From Anthoceros angustus (Eukaryota; Streptophyta; Anthocerotopsida; Anthocerotales; Anthocerotaceae): a stretch of 64,000 nt of DNA. The translations under genes and the position numbers were made by a program. The DNA lies in assembly GCA_010909165.1 (NCBI GenBank), contig MU008158.1, positions 124,001 to 188,000 on the forward strand, written 5' to 3'. A model generated the notes under the pieces. It did no database searches. It worked only from the letters and a program-made list of their open reading frames with translations, and was not told the origin of the DNA. Below, in pieces: positions 41,701-53,510 of this stretch. How positions within the stretch are numbered: position 1 is the stretch's first letter; each line of letters starts with the position of its first letter.

Positions 41701-42900
41701 ATATTCTGATTTTGCTTGGTACCGAACCTCCTTCCCATGTGGGTTTGCCATTATTGCTTTCATTCCTTTGTTTCCCTGCCTTTATTGTTATCGTGTACGG
41801 ACTATAAGTATATAATATGCCTTGGCTTCCAGTGCGTATTGCCCGATGTCATTACTCAAAATTTATATCGATGCCTTTTCAAATTACACGTACAAGTGGT
41901 ATTGTTGTGCACTCCGTTTTGCTGATGCGGCGCAAATTTCTGGCGTTGTTTCCACCCTATTACTGCGGTGCCTTTCACGTCACTCGTATTTCGTGCCCTT
42001 GTGGGCGTCCCGTATAGGGTACTTGTTTTGGAAACCCTTACGGTCCACAAGAACAACGAAGGCGTAGTTTCGCACCCTCGGATAACATGCGGTTCTTTGC
42101 CGCATCCACATCCAAAATTGGCGTCCTCCCTCGGTAGCGGGATGAATCTACGGCATCCGCATCCGCGGTGTCCGTGCTCACTCGTCGGCGAGGAATGAAC
42201 CGCAATCTCCATCCGCGACCTCTGGCTCCCTCCTCGCGGAGGGGTGAATTGGGGTTGTGGTTGGCATTCTCTGTTGCCCGCCCGTTCGTTTCTGAAGGCC
42301 TACTCCTCGTCGTATGCGGTGGGTGCACCTCCCACAGTTACCGATTTTGCCCTTCCTTCCTCAAGCGGTGCTGGTTTTCCTTCCGTCTTTGCGGCTCCGA
42401 TTCCACTGTTTCACAGGATTTGCAGAACATATGACCACATGCCATTCCCATGGCCCTTGGCTGTAAGCACAAGCGGTGGCGAGTGCGGTTGCAATTTGCG
42501 AGCTTACCTTCTCGGCCTTCTCTTTGTTTTGTTTCCGCCCACTTCACGCCTCGATTGCGTGCTTGTCACGTTCCTTGGGCTGCCGGCCCTCGACGTAACT
42601 CTTCCTTCCCCATCGCCTTGCCGGGCATTCCCTTCCTTTCCTCTTAGGCCTCCTCCATCCTCCATAGGTTGCGTCACCTTTTGGAGCCCACGAGTCCATG
42701 CTCTCGGCATCGGCTCGGCCGGTATGTCGGGTACAAAGTTCGCAGGCGCGTTCACATCTCCATCCTCTTCCGCCACCTCCACATGCTCTTCCTCATCGTC
42801 ACCATGTCGTGGCCGTCGATCTCTGTCCATTGGAGGCTGCTGGATCCCCGTGAGATGTCTCATTTACATCTCGCGCCTCCATTCCTGCACCGCCCGAAAC
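41701..42900. other. CACTA left internal region, no clear gene
   Basis: AT-rich to about 42,050, then GC-rich. A minus-strand acidic frame at 42,504-42,863 (DDEEEHVEVAEEDGDVNAP) may be a 3' coding remnant. The remaining open frames are not convincing. Confidence 0.4.
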
Positions 42901-44560
42901 GTTTTTGGCACCATTGCGCACACATGTCGTCACCCCTGCGCCCTCCATTGTCCATCCGCCCATCTGTTGCTACCTTGATGTCCAGATCACGCCATTCCAC
43001 GGATGTGTACAGCCCCATGTACAACTCACTTACGGTGGCGCCCCTCTCCCTACCATGTTCTTCGTTGCCCCGTTTTCGAGTCACCCACCACCATGCCCCC
43101 TCTCGATCATGGCCCTTTGCTATGTTACGCCACAACCACGGCCGTTCGTGGTGTCGCTGGGACCACCACCTCATCGCCCTCGCCATAGTCGGCGATGTCG
43201 ATCATGCCCACAGGCTGCCCGCACCTTATCATGCGTTTGCCCCACCGTGTAAGCGTTTCCTTCTCTCGCGGTCGCACCCTGTTTTTTTTGTCATTTGGTG
43301 CTCCATGGCCTACCACCTTGATGTCTGTCCTCCCATGGTTGATCGTTCACCTCGTGGCGTCCCTCTCCATGTCGGGTTCCGCCGCCTTGTTGTCCCCGCC
43401 ATTCGTCCTTCCTTCCGCACATTTGTGCGCGTTTTTGGCACCATTGCGCACACATGTCGTCACCCCACGGTCCCCCCTCGCCTCCATTGTCCATCCGCCC
43501 ATCCTGTTGCGCCACTACCAGCCTTGATGTCCGCTGCATACTGCCATTCCCTGGATGTGTACATGGCCCCATGTACAACTCACTTACAGCTGACGCCCCT
43601 CTCCCTACCATGTTCTTCGTTGCCCCCGTTTTCCCCGAGTCACCCACAGCCACCATGCCCCCCCCTCTACGATCATGACCACTGCTATGTTCTGCCACAA
43701 CCACGGCCGTTCGTGGTGTCGCTGGGACCACCACCTCATCGCCCTCGCCATAGTCGGCGATGTCAGTCGCCTTGCCCCTGGCTGCCCGCACACTGTCATG
43801 CGTTTGCCCCACCGTGTAAGCGTTTCCTTCTCTCGCGGTCGCACCCTGTTTTTTTTGTCATTTGGTGCTCCATGGCCTACCACCTTGATGTCTGTCCTCC
43901 CATGGTTGATCGTTCACCTCGTGGCGTCCCTCTCCATGTCGGGTTCCGCCGCCTTGTTGTCCCCGCCATTCGTCCTTCCTTCCGCACATTTGTGCGCGTT
44001 TTTGGCACCATTGCGCACACATGTCGTCACCCCACGGTCCCCCCTCGCCTCCATTGTCCATCCGCCCATCCTGCGCCACTACCGGCCTTGATGTCCCATG
44101 CATCGCCATTCCACGGATGTGTACGGCCCCATGTACAACTCACTTACGGTGGCGCCCCTCTCCCTACCATGTTCTTCGTTGCCCCGTTTTCGACACCACG
44201 GCCACCATGCCCCCTCTCGATCATACCGCTATGTTCTGCCACAACCACGGCCGTTCGTGGTGTCGCTGGGACCACCACCTCATCGCCCTCGCCATAGTCG
44301 GCGATGTCAGTCGCCTTGCCCCTGGCTGCCCGCACACTGTCATGCGTTTGCCCCACCGTGTAAGCGTTTCCTTCTCTCGCCGGTCGCACCCCTGTTTTGT
44401 TTGTTCTGTCATTTGGTGCTCCATGGCCTACCACCTGCCTTGATGTCCTGTCCTCCCATGGTCGATCGTTCACCTCGTGACGTCCCTCTCCATGTCGGGT
44501 TCCACTTCTGCCTTGTTGTCCCCTGCCATTCGTCCTTCCTTCCTGCACATTTGTGCGCGT
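42901..44560. repeat. Three tandem copies of a 530-567-bp CACTA unit
   Basis: GTTTTTGGCACCATTGCGCA occurs at 42,901, 43,431 and 43,998, and a degenerate fourth start lies near 44,558. In the minus-strand frames each unit reads VSELYMG, DGRMDNGG and GDDMCAQWCQKR, so it could be duplicated coding sequence. The copies differ by small indels. Confidence 0.88.
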
Positions 44561-45172
44561 TTTTTCTCCACCACATGCTTGTGGCTCCCCTGCTGCGGCT
44601 CGAATGCCTTCCCGCCTCACATCTAGCGCCCCATCCGGCGGGAAGGATTGACCCATTCCCACTATCCTCCTCCTTGGAAGGCCACGAGATCGGGATCCTT
44701 CTCCAACTCTATATCATTCGACGCAGATCCTTTTCCCGCGTTATCCGGCAATCTCACGCATCTCGTGGGTTCGTCCATACTTTGCCTCCCTCACGTCACG
44801 AGGAACTCCGGCACCGAATCGCCTGTGCCCGCCCTTCCATGTTTGTCGTTCCTCTAGCATGCCATACTCGCCGTCATCTGCGGGATCGTGCCATACCGTT
44901 GTGAAACCGCAACACCCACTGTCCGACCTCCCTTTCCCCACGGGTTTGGACCCATACCGCCATTTCGCTAGTCTCTCCTTGCTGCTATTTCATGCTTGGA
45001 TGGCTGAAACGGCCGTTCCTTTTGCTCGTGCCCATGCTAAGGCATCTTCCCACTCTTCGCCGTCCACCATGGAAGGTTTCCTATTCGGAGGTAGTTCCCC
45101 TTTTCCCTCTCTTCCAGCGCCGGCCGGCATCCACACATCGGCATTCGCGTCCGCGTCATTTGAGAGAAATGT

Positions 45173-45916
45173 CTACTTATGCACGACTTCGTAACGGAAG
45201 GCTTCCGCCACACACTTGATTAACCGGGCCTTCTCTGCTTTTGGGACGTCCCTCCACCTTGTCAGGTACCCCAGGTCGTTCACAACCTTTGTCCTGACTA
45301 GCTCCAGCATTTCTTCGTGTCTCCTTTCGCTTAGCCCACCGAACAACAGCGGTGCCCTGCCGACGCCTTTCACAACTCTGTCAATTGCGTTCCTCAGCCA
45401 TTTCACTCCATGCTTGTGCAGCAAAGCATTCACCAAGGCCTCGTTATCAACACCATTTACGAGGGCATTCACATCTATTGTGCCCTGTCCTTCCCTGCCT
45501 TCGCCGGTTGATATGACACCTCCACCTGCAACAAATTCCGCCCGCCATTCCCTTTCTAGGGCCTCTGCACCCGTCGGTCCTTCCTGCTGTCCTCCCCTCC
45601 CTCCGACCGTCCGTTGCCTGTGCCTGTTACCTTTCTGTGCATTCCCCGCATTTTCGTCCTCCTCTCTTACATCCAACTCCCTCCGCAGTCGGAAGCGTGA
45701 CGGGTTGTTCTCCTCTTCCCTTGATAGTTCCCATTCCCCCCTACTTGCCATCCATCGTCTTCGTGCACATCCAACTGCATTCACACAATGCACATGGAAA
45801 TGACGTTCATCCCGGATCGGTCTATATATCGACACGTACAATGTGTTGCGTGGCGTCACGATATCATCTGTGCCACAACACACTAACTGGTCCGACATTT
45901 CGCTTTCTTGGTCCAT
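45173..45916 (-). pseudogene. CACTA C-terminal ORF of unknown function
   Basis: A 247-codon open minus-strand frame is basic and Glu-rich in the middle. It ends in a helical segment: ALVNALLHKHGVKWLRNAID, RHEEMLELVRTKVVNDLGYL and WRDVPKAEKARLIKCVAEAF. I do not recognise the domain. It lies downstream of the transposase on the same strand and could be a 3' exon or a separate protein. Its length and composition make real coding likely. Confidence 0.5.
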
Positions 45917-46479
45917 GTCCTGCAGCTCGGCTGCATTGCTCCGTCCGTCGGGATGGAAGGTGCCAAGTTTCGGCGTCGCCGAACTGAACCTACCATGCCG
46001 CCATCGCGTCCCTCCTTCACGCTTTGTTCCCTCCTTTGCGCCGCTGGCAGCCTCCTCCCACCGTGCTCGCCGATTGAACGCCGGAAAGGTGGATGGGGCG
46101 GATGAGGAGGATAGGCAAGACGACCTACCCTCCTCATCCCCTCCACCTTCCTACGGTCTCCTGTCGCGCGCGCCGTCGTAGACGCCTCCCGATTGTGGTA
46201 GGTTCGTCGGCCGCATACGGTCGACATCCTTGGCCACCTCTATCCGTCTCACGCCATTTCTGTGCATGCGTTCAGCCTTCCTTCCCCTGCAATTTTTTGG
46301 CTCCCTCTGTAGGCAACCTTTTCCTTGCCTTCGTCCCTCATGGCGGTATCGTGCACTCCTGTCCGTACAACTGGCTGGCCTTAGATTTGAAACATATGAG
46401 CCATCCATGGCGTCCTTCGAGGCAATTGCGAAACATGGCCAGCGCGGGGCGCCGCTTCCTCATATCCCTTGTTCATTGA

Positions 46480-47740
46480 CTTGAGCCTACCGCCAGGGCA
46501 GCGTCACCAATGTGCATTCGAGGCATTTAGTGTTATTTGTCTTTGATGCGCGTTTATTCGTTTCATATACAGTGGAGGATTAATGTGCCTGGCAAGCCCG
46601 CCATATTATGGAGGTCGCCAAACCCGTCACTTGCGCGTCATCATCTCTACCCCAATTACGATCATTCCTATCTGCCTCAATCCATGGGTTCCTACCCTCC
46701 ATCCCGTCTTTGGTCGGGCGCCACTGCCCACCCGATGTTCTCCTCCATCGTCTCTGGATGTAGCATGCATTGGGTTACCTGTGAGGGCCACACAAATGGG
46801 CCATCGATGGAGCGCACCCTGTATGTGCAAAGTCTCTCCATGTTCACCAGGTGGAATCCCGTGTACGACGTCCGCAATGATGGCCTGGGTCCACTCGGCT
46901 CACACTCGTACCAGAACCTTGACATAGCATGTACTCCTCCCAGTGCACGCGCAAAATTTCTGTATGTGACCATAAAACACTCGCTCTCCTTCACAACCTT
47001 CATCTGCCCCTGTCCCGCTCATTAAAAATTTTGCGAGCACCGCACTGTCCTTAGTGCTCCGGCGCCGTCTATCTGCCTCTATCGTTCTAAGGTGGCTGCC
47101 TTTGTTCCACATATGCCGATGAGCTACTGCCTCCATTCGTGGACCGTCCATGATAGCGCGCACTTCATCTGTCATAGCCGGGTGATTCTCCCATGCGTTG
47201 GCAGCCCTTCCTGCATGCAGCCAAACCTTGAAAGTTCGCCGGTCTCCACGTGAACCATACCTCCTGACCTCTTCCTCGTACATATCTAGAAACGGCTGCA
47301 TCACCTCCATGTGGTACAACACATACGTGTGCGCCTGCCGTGCCTCCACGGCATCCAATTTGTACGGCCTCCCAGCACCGAGCACCTTCTCTCCGTCTCG
47401 CTCGCTCCATAGCCCTCCAACGTGACCATAATAACGCCGCAAAATGCCATCCCATAGTGCATGCTCTCCTCCTTCAAGTACCCCAACGCTATCGGCCTCT
47501 CCTCGCCGCTGCGGACGATCCCCCTCTCCCAAGGTATCTTTCGACAGGTACATCCACCTCGTGTGCCGGTCAGCACTACCTCGTCCACTAGATGGATTAT
47601 CGGTGAGTCGATATATCAAACATTTTGGAGGAATTGCTTTTCCGGATCGCACATCACCCTCGCTGCCTCCTCTTTCATTGCTTGGATATATCAAACATTT
47701 TGGCCCGGTATTGTCCATTGCTTGGATCCACATTGTCACA
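46480..47740 (-). pseudogene. CACTA TNP2 transposase, C-terminal domains
   Basis: The minus-strand frame (47,739-46,900) encodes HTRWMYLSKDTLG, then LGAGRPYKLDAVEARQAHTY and VLYHMEVMQPFLDMYEEEVR. These match the HTRWMYP block and the region between the DUF4218 and DUF4216 domains of plant TNP2-like transposases. It continues ERVFYGHIQKF and, in another frame at 46,692-47,003, SIDGPFVWPSQVTQCMLHPE, which fits the DUF4216 PFILASQATQVFY region. Family domains are in the right order; frames are broken. Confidence 0.8.
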
Positions 47741-48199
47741 CCCGGCTAACTTGACCACCGCCTTGTACACATCGGGGTCTATGCACCCTCGGAGGACAAT
47801 AGGGAAGACTACTTCCATCATTATGTGCTAGTCATGGCACTTCAGGCTTCCAACCTTGCCGCTCGCGATTTTCGCAGCTATGTTAGATCCATTACCCGTT
47901 GGCGACTTTATGCGTTTCATTTCCGCAATAACCCGTTTGATTCCTCTCGACCGGGACATATGCCGGGGCAATGGCCATCCTCTCTGAGCCATAACCACCC
48001 TTCCCTCCACTCGCTTCCATGTCCATCCTGAGGCTATGTCATCTCGGTCTCCCTCAGCGTATGCCAAATGGCTTGGCGTTGTTTTCTCGGCGTGCATAAC
48101 GTCCTTTGGTGCCCATTTCAGAAAACCGCCCGATGGGAGGTCTACAAACAAGGCCGACCTTCGTCGGGTTCCAAACCGGCCTCGATGGCGCGAGTCCGG

Positions 48200-48960
48200 T
48201 CGCGTTCACTCTGGCTGCCATATCTTCGATGACATCGACGAAAGATGGCGGGGCAGGTGGGGCCGATACTCTGCCACTCCATTGTACCAGCCCACGTCTG
48301 TCCACCGTCCACTGTCGTCCGCCGGAAGCCACCTCCTGCAACCAGCATATATTTCTTTCTTCAAGTCCGAAGAATACCGTGAATCCAAGTCCTCCCAGCA
48401 ATCAACACATGCACGGGCCCCCCTCACTTGCAATCCCGTCAGAGTCCCAAGGCCTGGGTAATCTGCTATGACGTGCAAAATCGCTGCTCGTAGTTTGAAA
48501 TGCCTGTTTGGATGGTTGACGGTTTGGAGAAGTCTTCCGTGTCCATGCCTCTCCAAAGGTCCTGCAGTCCTCGATTAAAGGCGCCATAAAGACATCGAAA
48601 TTCTGGCGATGCGAGCCCGCACAATCAACGGCATAATCACATTCGCATCCTTTGTGCTGGCCCATGGTGGCATATTGTGCACGAACAACAAACCGGCCAT
48701 ATGGATGTGTTTGCGGACACTGTGGCCAAATGGATTGAAGCCATCATGCACAATGCAAACCTTACGTTTCGTTGCTCTTCCCCAAAGCCGTCTACTCCAT
48801 CAAGAGCTGTCCAAGCGGGTGTCACCATGATGGTCATGTCCCGTCGGCTCTGTTTCCCCACATACCATGTCATCATCTACGTATGTGGCATTTGAAACAT
48901 TCGCCAGCGTGCCTTCAACGGAAAATGCCAAAGCACCTTACGCGGTATTTCATCTTCCTC
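48200..48960 (-). pseudogene. CACTA TNP2 transposase core (Transposase_21)
   Basis: Reading leftward from 48,876, frames give EEQRNVRFALC, then after a 1-base slip DGFNPFGHSVRKHIHMAGLL and VHNMPPWASTKDANVIMPLI. Next come RAAILHVIADYPGLGTLTGL, GARACVDCWEDLDSRYSSDL and GCRRWLPADD. This is the Transposase_21 signature (NVRFGLCxDGFNPFG ... RAA-DYP-G-LSG ... RRFLP) of plant CACTA transposases. Several frameshifts remain. Confidence 0.88.
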
Positions 48961-49880
48961 ATCAAACCCTTCCCTAAACCGTGGTGTGTCGCATTACGGG
49001 CCGTGTGGTCTCTCCTATAAAACACGGTCCCTCTCTCAGTGGATTTTCGTACCTTGGCCCAAACATGTATAAAAGTGCCTTGGCCTCGTACATGTCTTTG
49101 GGCGAGTTCCGTGGCGGAATATCGGTGGCAATTAGCCGCAAAAGTCCCATGGCGGCGTCGATGTCATACATTGATTGCCAAGACAACAATAAGAGTGTGG
49201 CGCTTAGCCTGCTTTCCTTGAACCATGCCCTTCGGGATGTCGTACAAGGCGTTTCACGCCCGCACGCCGTATCACGGCATCGCTTGCCCTCCCGTTCGCC
49301 GGTCGGTTGCCAACAACTCATCCATCGTGTACCCGGTGGGCAAGTCCTCACCATCTCCTCTTCCGAATTGTCTAATCGCCTGCTATCACGTTAGCATCGC
49401 TTCGTTGTGCCCTCGGACATATGTGACACCGTGTCCGGCGGGATGCATGGTGCCCACGGTTGCCCATGCCCTATTGCAGCATGGGCGGCCGCCATTAACC
49501 ACAACAATTGAACCATATGGAGCGATCGTGAAGGTCACAATGGTCCGTACCGGCTGGCGCTGCCCTTGCATTACTTGGCGAAGGCAATGAACTCGAGACG
49601 TGAGCTGGAATACGGCCTGCGCGCACTCTCGGCAAGGCGAGGTACATGCAACATCGCATCTCGTGGCATTCTCCCGCTGCGTGACATGGATGACGCGGAA
49701 GAAGAAGCTGGCGGGGAGGAAGAACTTGATTAAAATGGAAGCGTTCCTTCAACAATAAGCCCATTCGAACAAAAGTACGCGCGTGCACAAACAACTTTCC
49801 ACCATGGACGACGTGGACTCACGACTCGACCTCGTTGCCTCGGGAGAGCTCGAGGATGCGTCGCTGCAGCTAAAGCATCC
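48961..49880 (-). pseudogene. CACTA TNP2 N-terminal region, proximal copy
   Basis: A minus-strand frame (49,354-48,974) encodes ESRLSATLLLLSWQSMYDID, PPRNSPKDMYEAKALLYMFG and PRYENPLREGPCFIGE. It is a shortened copy of 49,984-50,514: triplets such as LP and KIHCCERDC are missing or scrambled. It joins directly to the transposase core at 48,900. Confidence 0.8.
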
Positions 49881-49983
49881 GCAGCTGTGTCGACCATGAT
49901 GGTCATGTCCCGTCTGGCTCTGTTTCCCCACATACCATGTCATCATCTCGTATGTGGCATTTGAAACATTCGCCAGCGTGCCT

Positions 49984-50514
49984 TCAACGGAAAATGCCAA
50001 AGCACCTTACGCGGTATTTCATCTTCCTCATCAAACCCTTCCCTAAACCGTGGTGTGTCGCATTGGCATGCGTGTAGTCGGCGTACTCTCCCCTGTATAA
50101 AACACAGTCCCTCTCACAGCAGTGGATTTTCTCGTACCTTGGCCCAAACATGTATAAAAGTGCCTTGGCCTCGTACATGTCTTTGGGCAGGCAGTTCCCT
50201 GGTGGCAGAATATCGGTGGCAATTAGCCGCAAAAGTCCTATCATGGCGACGTCACTGATGTCATACATTGATTGCCAAGACAACAATAAGAGTGTGGCGC
50301 TTAGCCTGCTTTCCTTCGAACCATGCCCTTCGGGGATGTGGTACAAGGGCGTTTCACCTGCCGCCCGGCACGCCGCTGTCCTGGCATCGCTTGCCCTCCC
50401 GTTCCGCCCAGGGTCGGTTGCCGCCAACAACTCATCCACTGTGTACCCGGTGGGCAAGTCCTCACCATCCGTCTCCTCTTCCGAACTGTCTAATTCGCTG
50501 CTATCACTTAGCAT
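49984..50514 (-). pseudogene. CACTA TNP2 N-terminal region, distal copy (better preserved)
   Basis: A 176-codon frame encodes SDSSELDSSEEETDGEDLPT, then SATLLLLSWQSMYDISDVAM, ATDILPPGNCLPKDMYEAKA and LLYMFGPRYEKIHCCERDCV. The last part matches the conserved LP-x-YEA-K ... YxKIHACxNDC segment upstream of Transposase_21. It is the second member of a ~1.1-kb tandem duplication (48,790-49,880 and 49,890-50,940). Confidence 0.85.
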
Positions 50515-51029
50515 CGCTTTTCATTGTGGTGCCCTCGGACATATGTGACACCGTGTCCGTGAGGATGCATGGTGCCCACCATACGGTTGCCCATGCCCAT
50601 CGTCACGCAATTATTGCATGGGCGTGCCATTAACCACAACAATTGAACCATATGGAGCGATCGTGAAGGTCACAATGGTCCGTGCTGGCGCTGCCCTTGC
50701 ATTACTTGGCGAAGGCAATGAACTCGAGACGTGGTACGGCTGACGCGGCCTGCACGCACTCTCGGCAAGGCGGAACATGTACACGGCATACGCATCTCGT
50801 GGCATTCTCCCGCTGCGTGACATGGATGACGCGGAAGAAGAAGCTGGCGGGGAGGAAGAACTTGATTAAAATGGAAGCGTTTCCGCACTTCAACATAAGC
50901 CCATTCGAACAAAAGAAGTCGCGTGCAAACGGTACTTTCCACCATGGCACGTGGACTCACGACTCGACCTCGTTGCGGGGAACGGAGCTCGAGGATGCGT
51001 CGCTGCAGCTAAAGCATCCGCTATGTGTC

Positions 51030-53510
51030 GACAATGGAAGCCTCCGGACACCCTATGGTGTTCTCACGAATCAAGCGTTGCGAGACATCACCAAGATGTC
51101 TCGCGAGACGCCAAATGCCACCGCCAGAGCCATCGAGTGGCATGGAACGGACTTGTGGGTCCGTGTTTGGATTACCGCTGCCCCGCAGAGAGTGCCGGGG
51201 AAGACGAGTTCAGACACCGAGATGTCTTCCGGATGGACGCCGTCCGCCGCACCCACCCGCCTTCCGCGAACGGCGGGATAGAAAGGGATGACGGTCGGTC
51301 GATATCGAGGGTTGGGGACAACGGTCGGAACGGTTCGCCCGCTGGGTGACTCCACTTCGTGCAACATTCAATGTCATATGTTTGGCGTGCATTGACATTT
51401 GTCATGCCTTGTGTCAAGAATGCAAAAAAGGCAAAACATTTCGTGCGGGCGCCACCATCGCTAGTGTGCATAACCTCCTTTATCCGCACTTTGTCTACGG
51501 AGGAAAGCGTGGAGCTCATGCTCGAAATCTCGTAGAGCTCCCAAGCGGCGAAAACAAGCTAACGGACACCGCACCCAATGGCTGCAAATCGGCCCCATGC
51601 CGCTCCCTCCCTCTCCTGTCCATGCCTCAATTGTGGATCTTCATCCGGGCATGCATCCGATGTGAACCCTCCACATCTGCAGCTTCATTCTGCCCAAACA
51701 GACGACTTAGATCGCACAACATCTCCGACTTCGTCACGCCTTTGCAAGAATTTCGCCTGGGTCTCCGGTGCCTCTTCTTCCTGGAGTCCCCTCACTGAGG
51801 GGTTGCCCGCTTGAGCGAGCCCCGCGCATTCAACCACGTCGATTTCCTCTTCCTTCACGTGGACGATGGCCTCGGACGTCGCCCCTCGCGGCTCCCTTGG
51901 CCTCGCCTTCCTTTGGACCTCCCTTCGTCCTTTCTTTCTGCGGCCTGCGGATATGAACTCCTTCCTTTCCTAACGGGTCCATGTGCTGCATCGCGACACA
52001 CATTCCGCAGACTCGGTTCCTTTTAGAGCAGGTGACCTTACGTTTTTGGGCAACAGGTGTGCGGAATTAGTAGCCTTTGTTTAATTCATGTCCATCCTCA
52101 CGGCGCTAAGACCAGCCACAATCGGAAGTTGAAGGCAATCATGACCCACGTAACACGGAAATGTCATGGATCGCGGGTTGCTTGAGGCCTGACAGCATGG
52201 AGGGCACCACTCCATACCCTCCATTCCGCCAACCACCTCACAGCGCCTGCTTTATTTCCAGCCACCAAGTGTACAGATTCAGCTTGCCGGAAAGGACATT
52301 CCGGCAAGGCGTTCCACATTACCCCCGCCGCACCTCGACCTCCGAGGTGTACACCTCCTCCCTCCACCAGCATGTCTCGCGCACGCCAAATGCCACCGCC
52401 AGACTCCGACCCCGAGCCATCGAGTGACATGGAACGCGACTTGTGGGTCCGTGTTTGGATTACCGTCAGGCTCTCGCAGCAGAGTGCCAGGGAAGACGAG
52501 TTCAGCGCTGCACACTGAGATGTCTTCCGGATGGACGCCCTCGGTCGTCGCCGGCCACACCCAATTCGCCCTTCTGGGGCGAACGATGGGATAGAAAGGG
52601 ATGACGGTCGGTCTGATATCGAGGGTTGGGGACAACGGTCGGGAACGGTTCGCCTGCTCGTGGGTGACTCCACTTCAGGCAACATTCAATGTCATATGTT
52701 TGGCAGACTGCCTGCGTACATTGACGGTGTCATGCCTTGTGTCAAGAATGCAGTGAAAGGCAAAACATTTCAGGCAGGGGCGCCACCATCGCTAGTGTGC
52801 ATAACCTCCTTTATCTGCACTTTGTCTACGGCGAGGGAAAGCGTGGAGCTCATGCTCTCGAAATCTCGGTAGAGCTCCCAAGCGGCGAAAACAAGCCCGG
52901 AAAACGGACACTGCACCCAATGGCTGCAAATCGCGTCCCATGCCGCTTCGTCCTCCCTCTCCTAGGTCCATGCCTCTGAATTGTGGATCTTCATCCACAG
53001 TGGGCGTGCATCCGATGTGAACCCTCCACATCTGCAGTTCATTCTCCAAAAGACGACTTAGAAAATCTCGACTTCTGGCCTTTGCAAGAATTTCAGTTCT
53101 GGTCTCCGGTGTGCCTCTTCTTCCCAGTGGAGTCCCCCCTCGGCCGCCTGAGGGGTTGCTGCGCCCGCTTGAGCAGAGCCCCCCGCCTCTGCGCATTCAA
53201 CCACGTCTGATTTCCTCTTTCCGTTCGCCTCACCAGGGACGATGGCCTCGGACGTACTGCCCCTCGCGGCTCCCTTCGCCTTCGTCTTCCCTTTGGACCT
53301 CCCCTTCGTCCTTTCTTTCTGCGGCCTGCGGATATGAACTCCTTCCTTTCCTAACGGGTCCATGTGCTGCATCGCGACACACATTCCGCAGACTCGGTTC
53401 CTTTTAGAGCAGGTGACCTTACGTTTTTGGGCAACAGGTGTGCGGAATTAGTAGCCTTTGTTTAATTCATGTCCATCCTCACGCGCTAAGACCGACAATC
53501 GGAAATTGAA
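51030..53510. repeat. Tandem duplication upstream of the CACTA transposase (period ~1.4 kb)
   Basis: GGGTCCGTGTTTGGATTACC occurs near 51,156 and 52,444, and CAGACTCGGTTCCTTTTAGAGC near 52,008 and 53,391. The block includes a basic minus-strand frame at 53,058-53,384 (GRSKGKTKAKGAARGS) that may be an upstream exon or a DNA-binding N-terminus. No domain is recognised. Confidence 0.85.

Larger units (their letters stand above)
48790..50945. repeat. Tandem duplication in the CACTA transposase gene (period ~1.1 kb)
   Basis: The landmark ATGATGGTCATGTCCCGTC is at about 48,827 and 49,897, and AAACATGTATAAAAGTGCC at about 49,061 and 50,146. The two copies align end to end. Differences are 1-7 bp indels, many where the distal copy has CAG or CTG. 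Confidence 0.9.

Noticed and set aside
42244-44904. Plus-strand open frames of up to 542 codons across the CACTA tandem units
   Set aside because: His/Pro/Ser/Cys-rich composition, periodic with the tandem unit, and opposite to the element's transposase; likely shadow frames.
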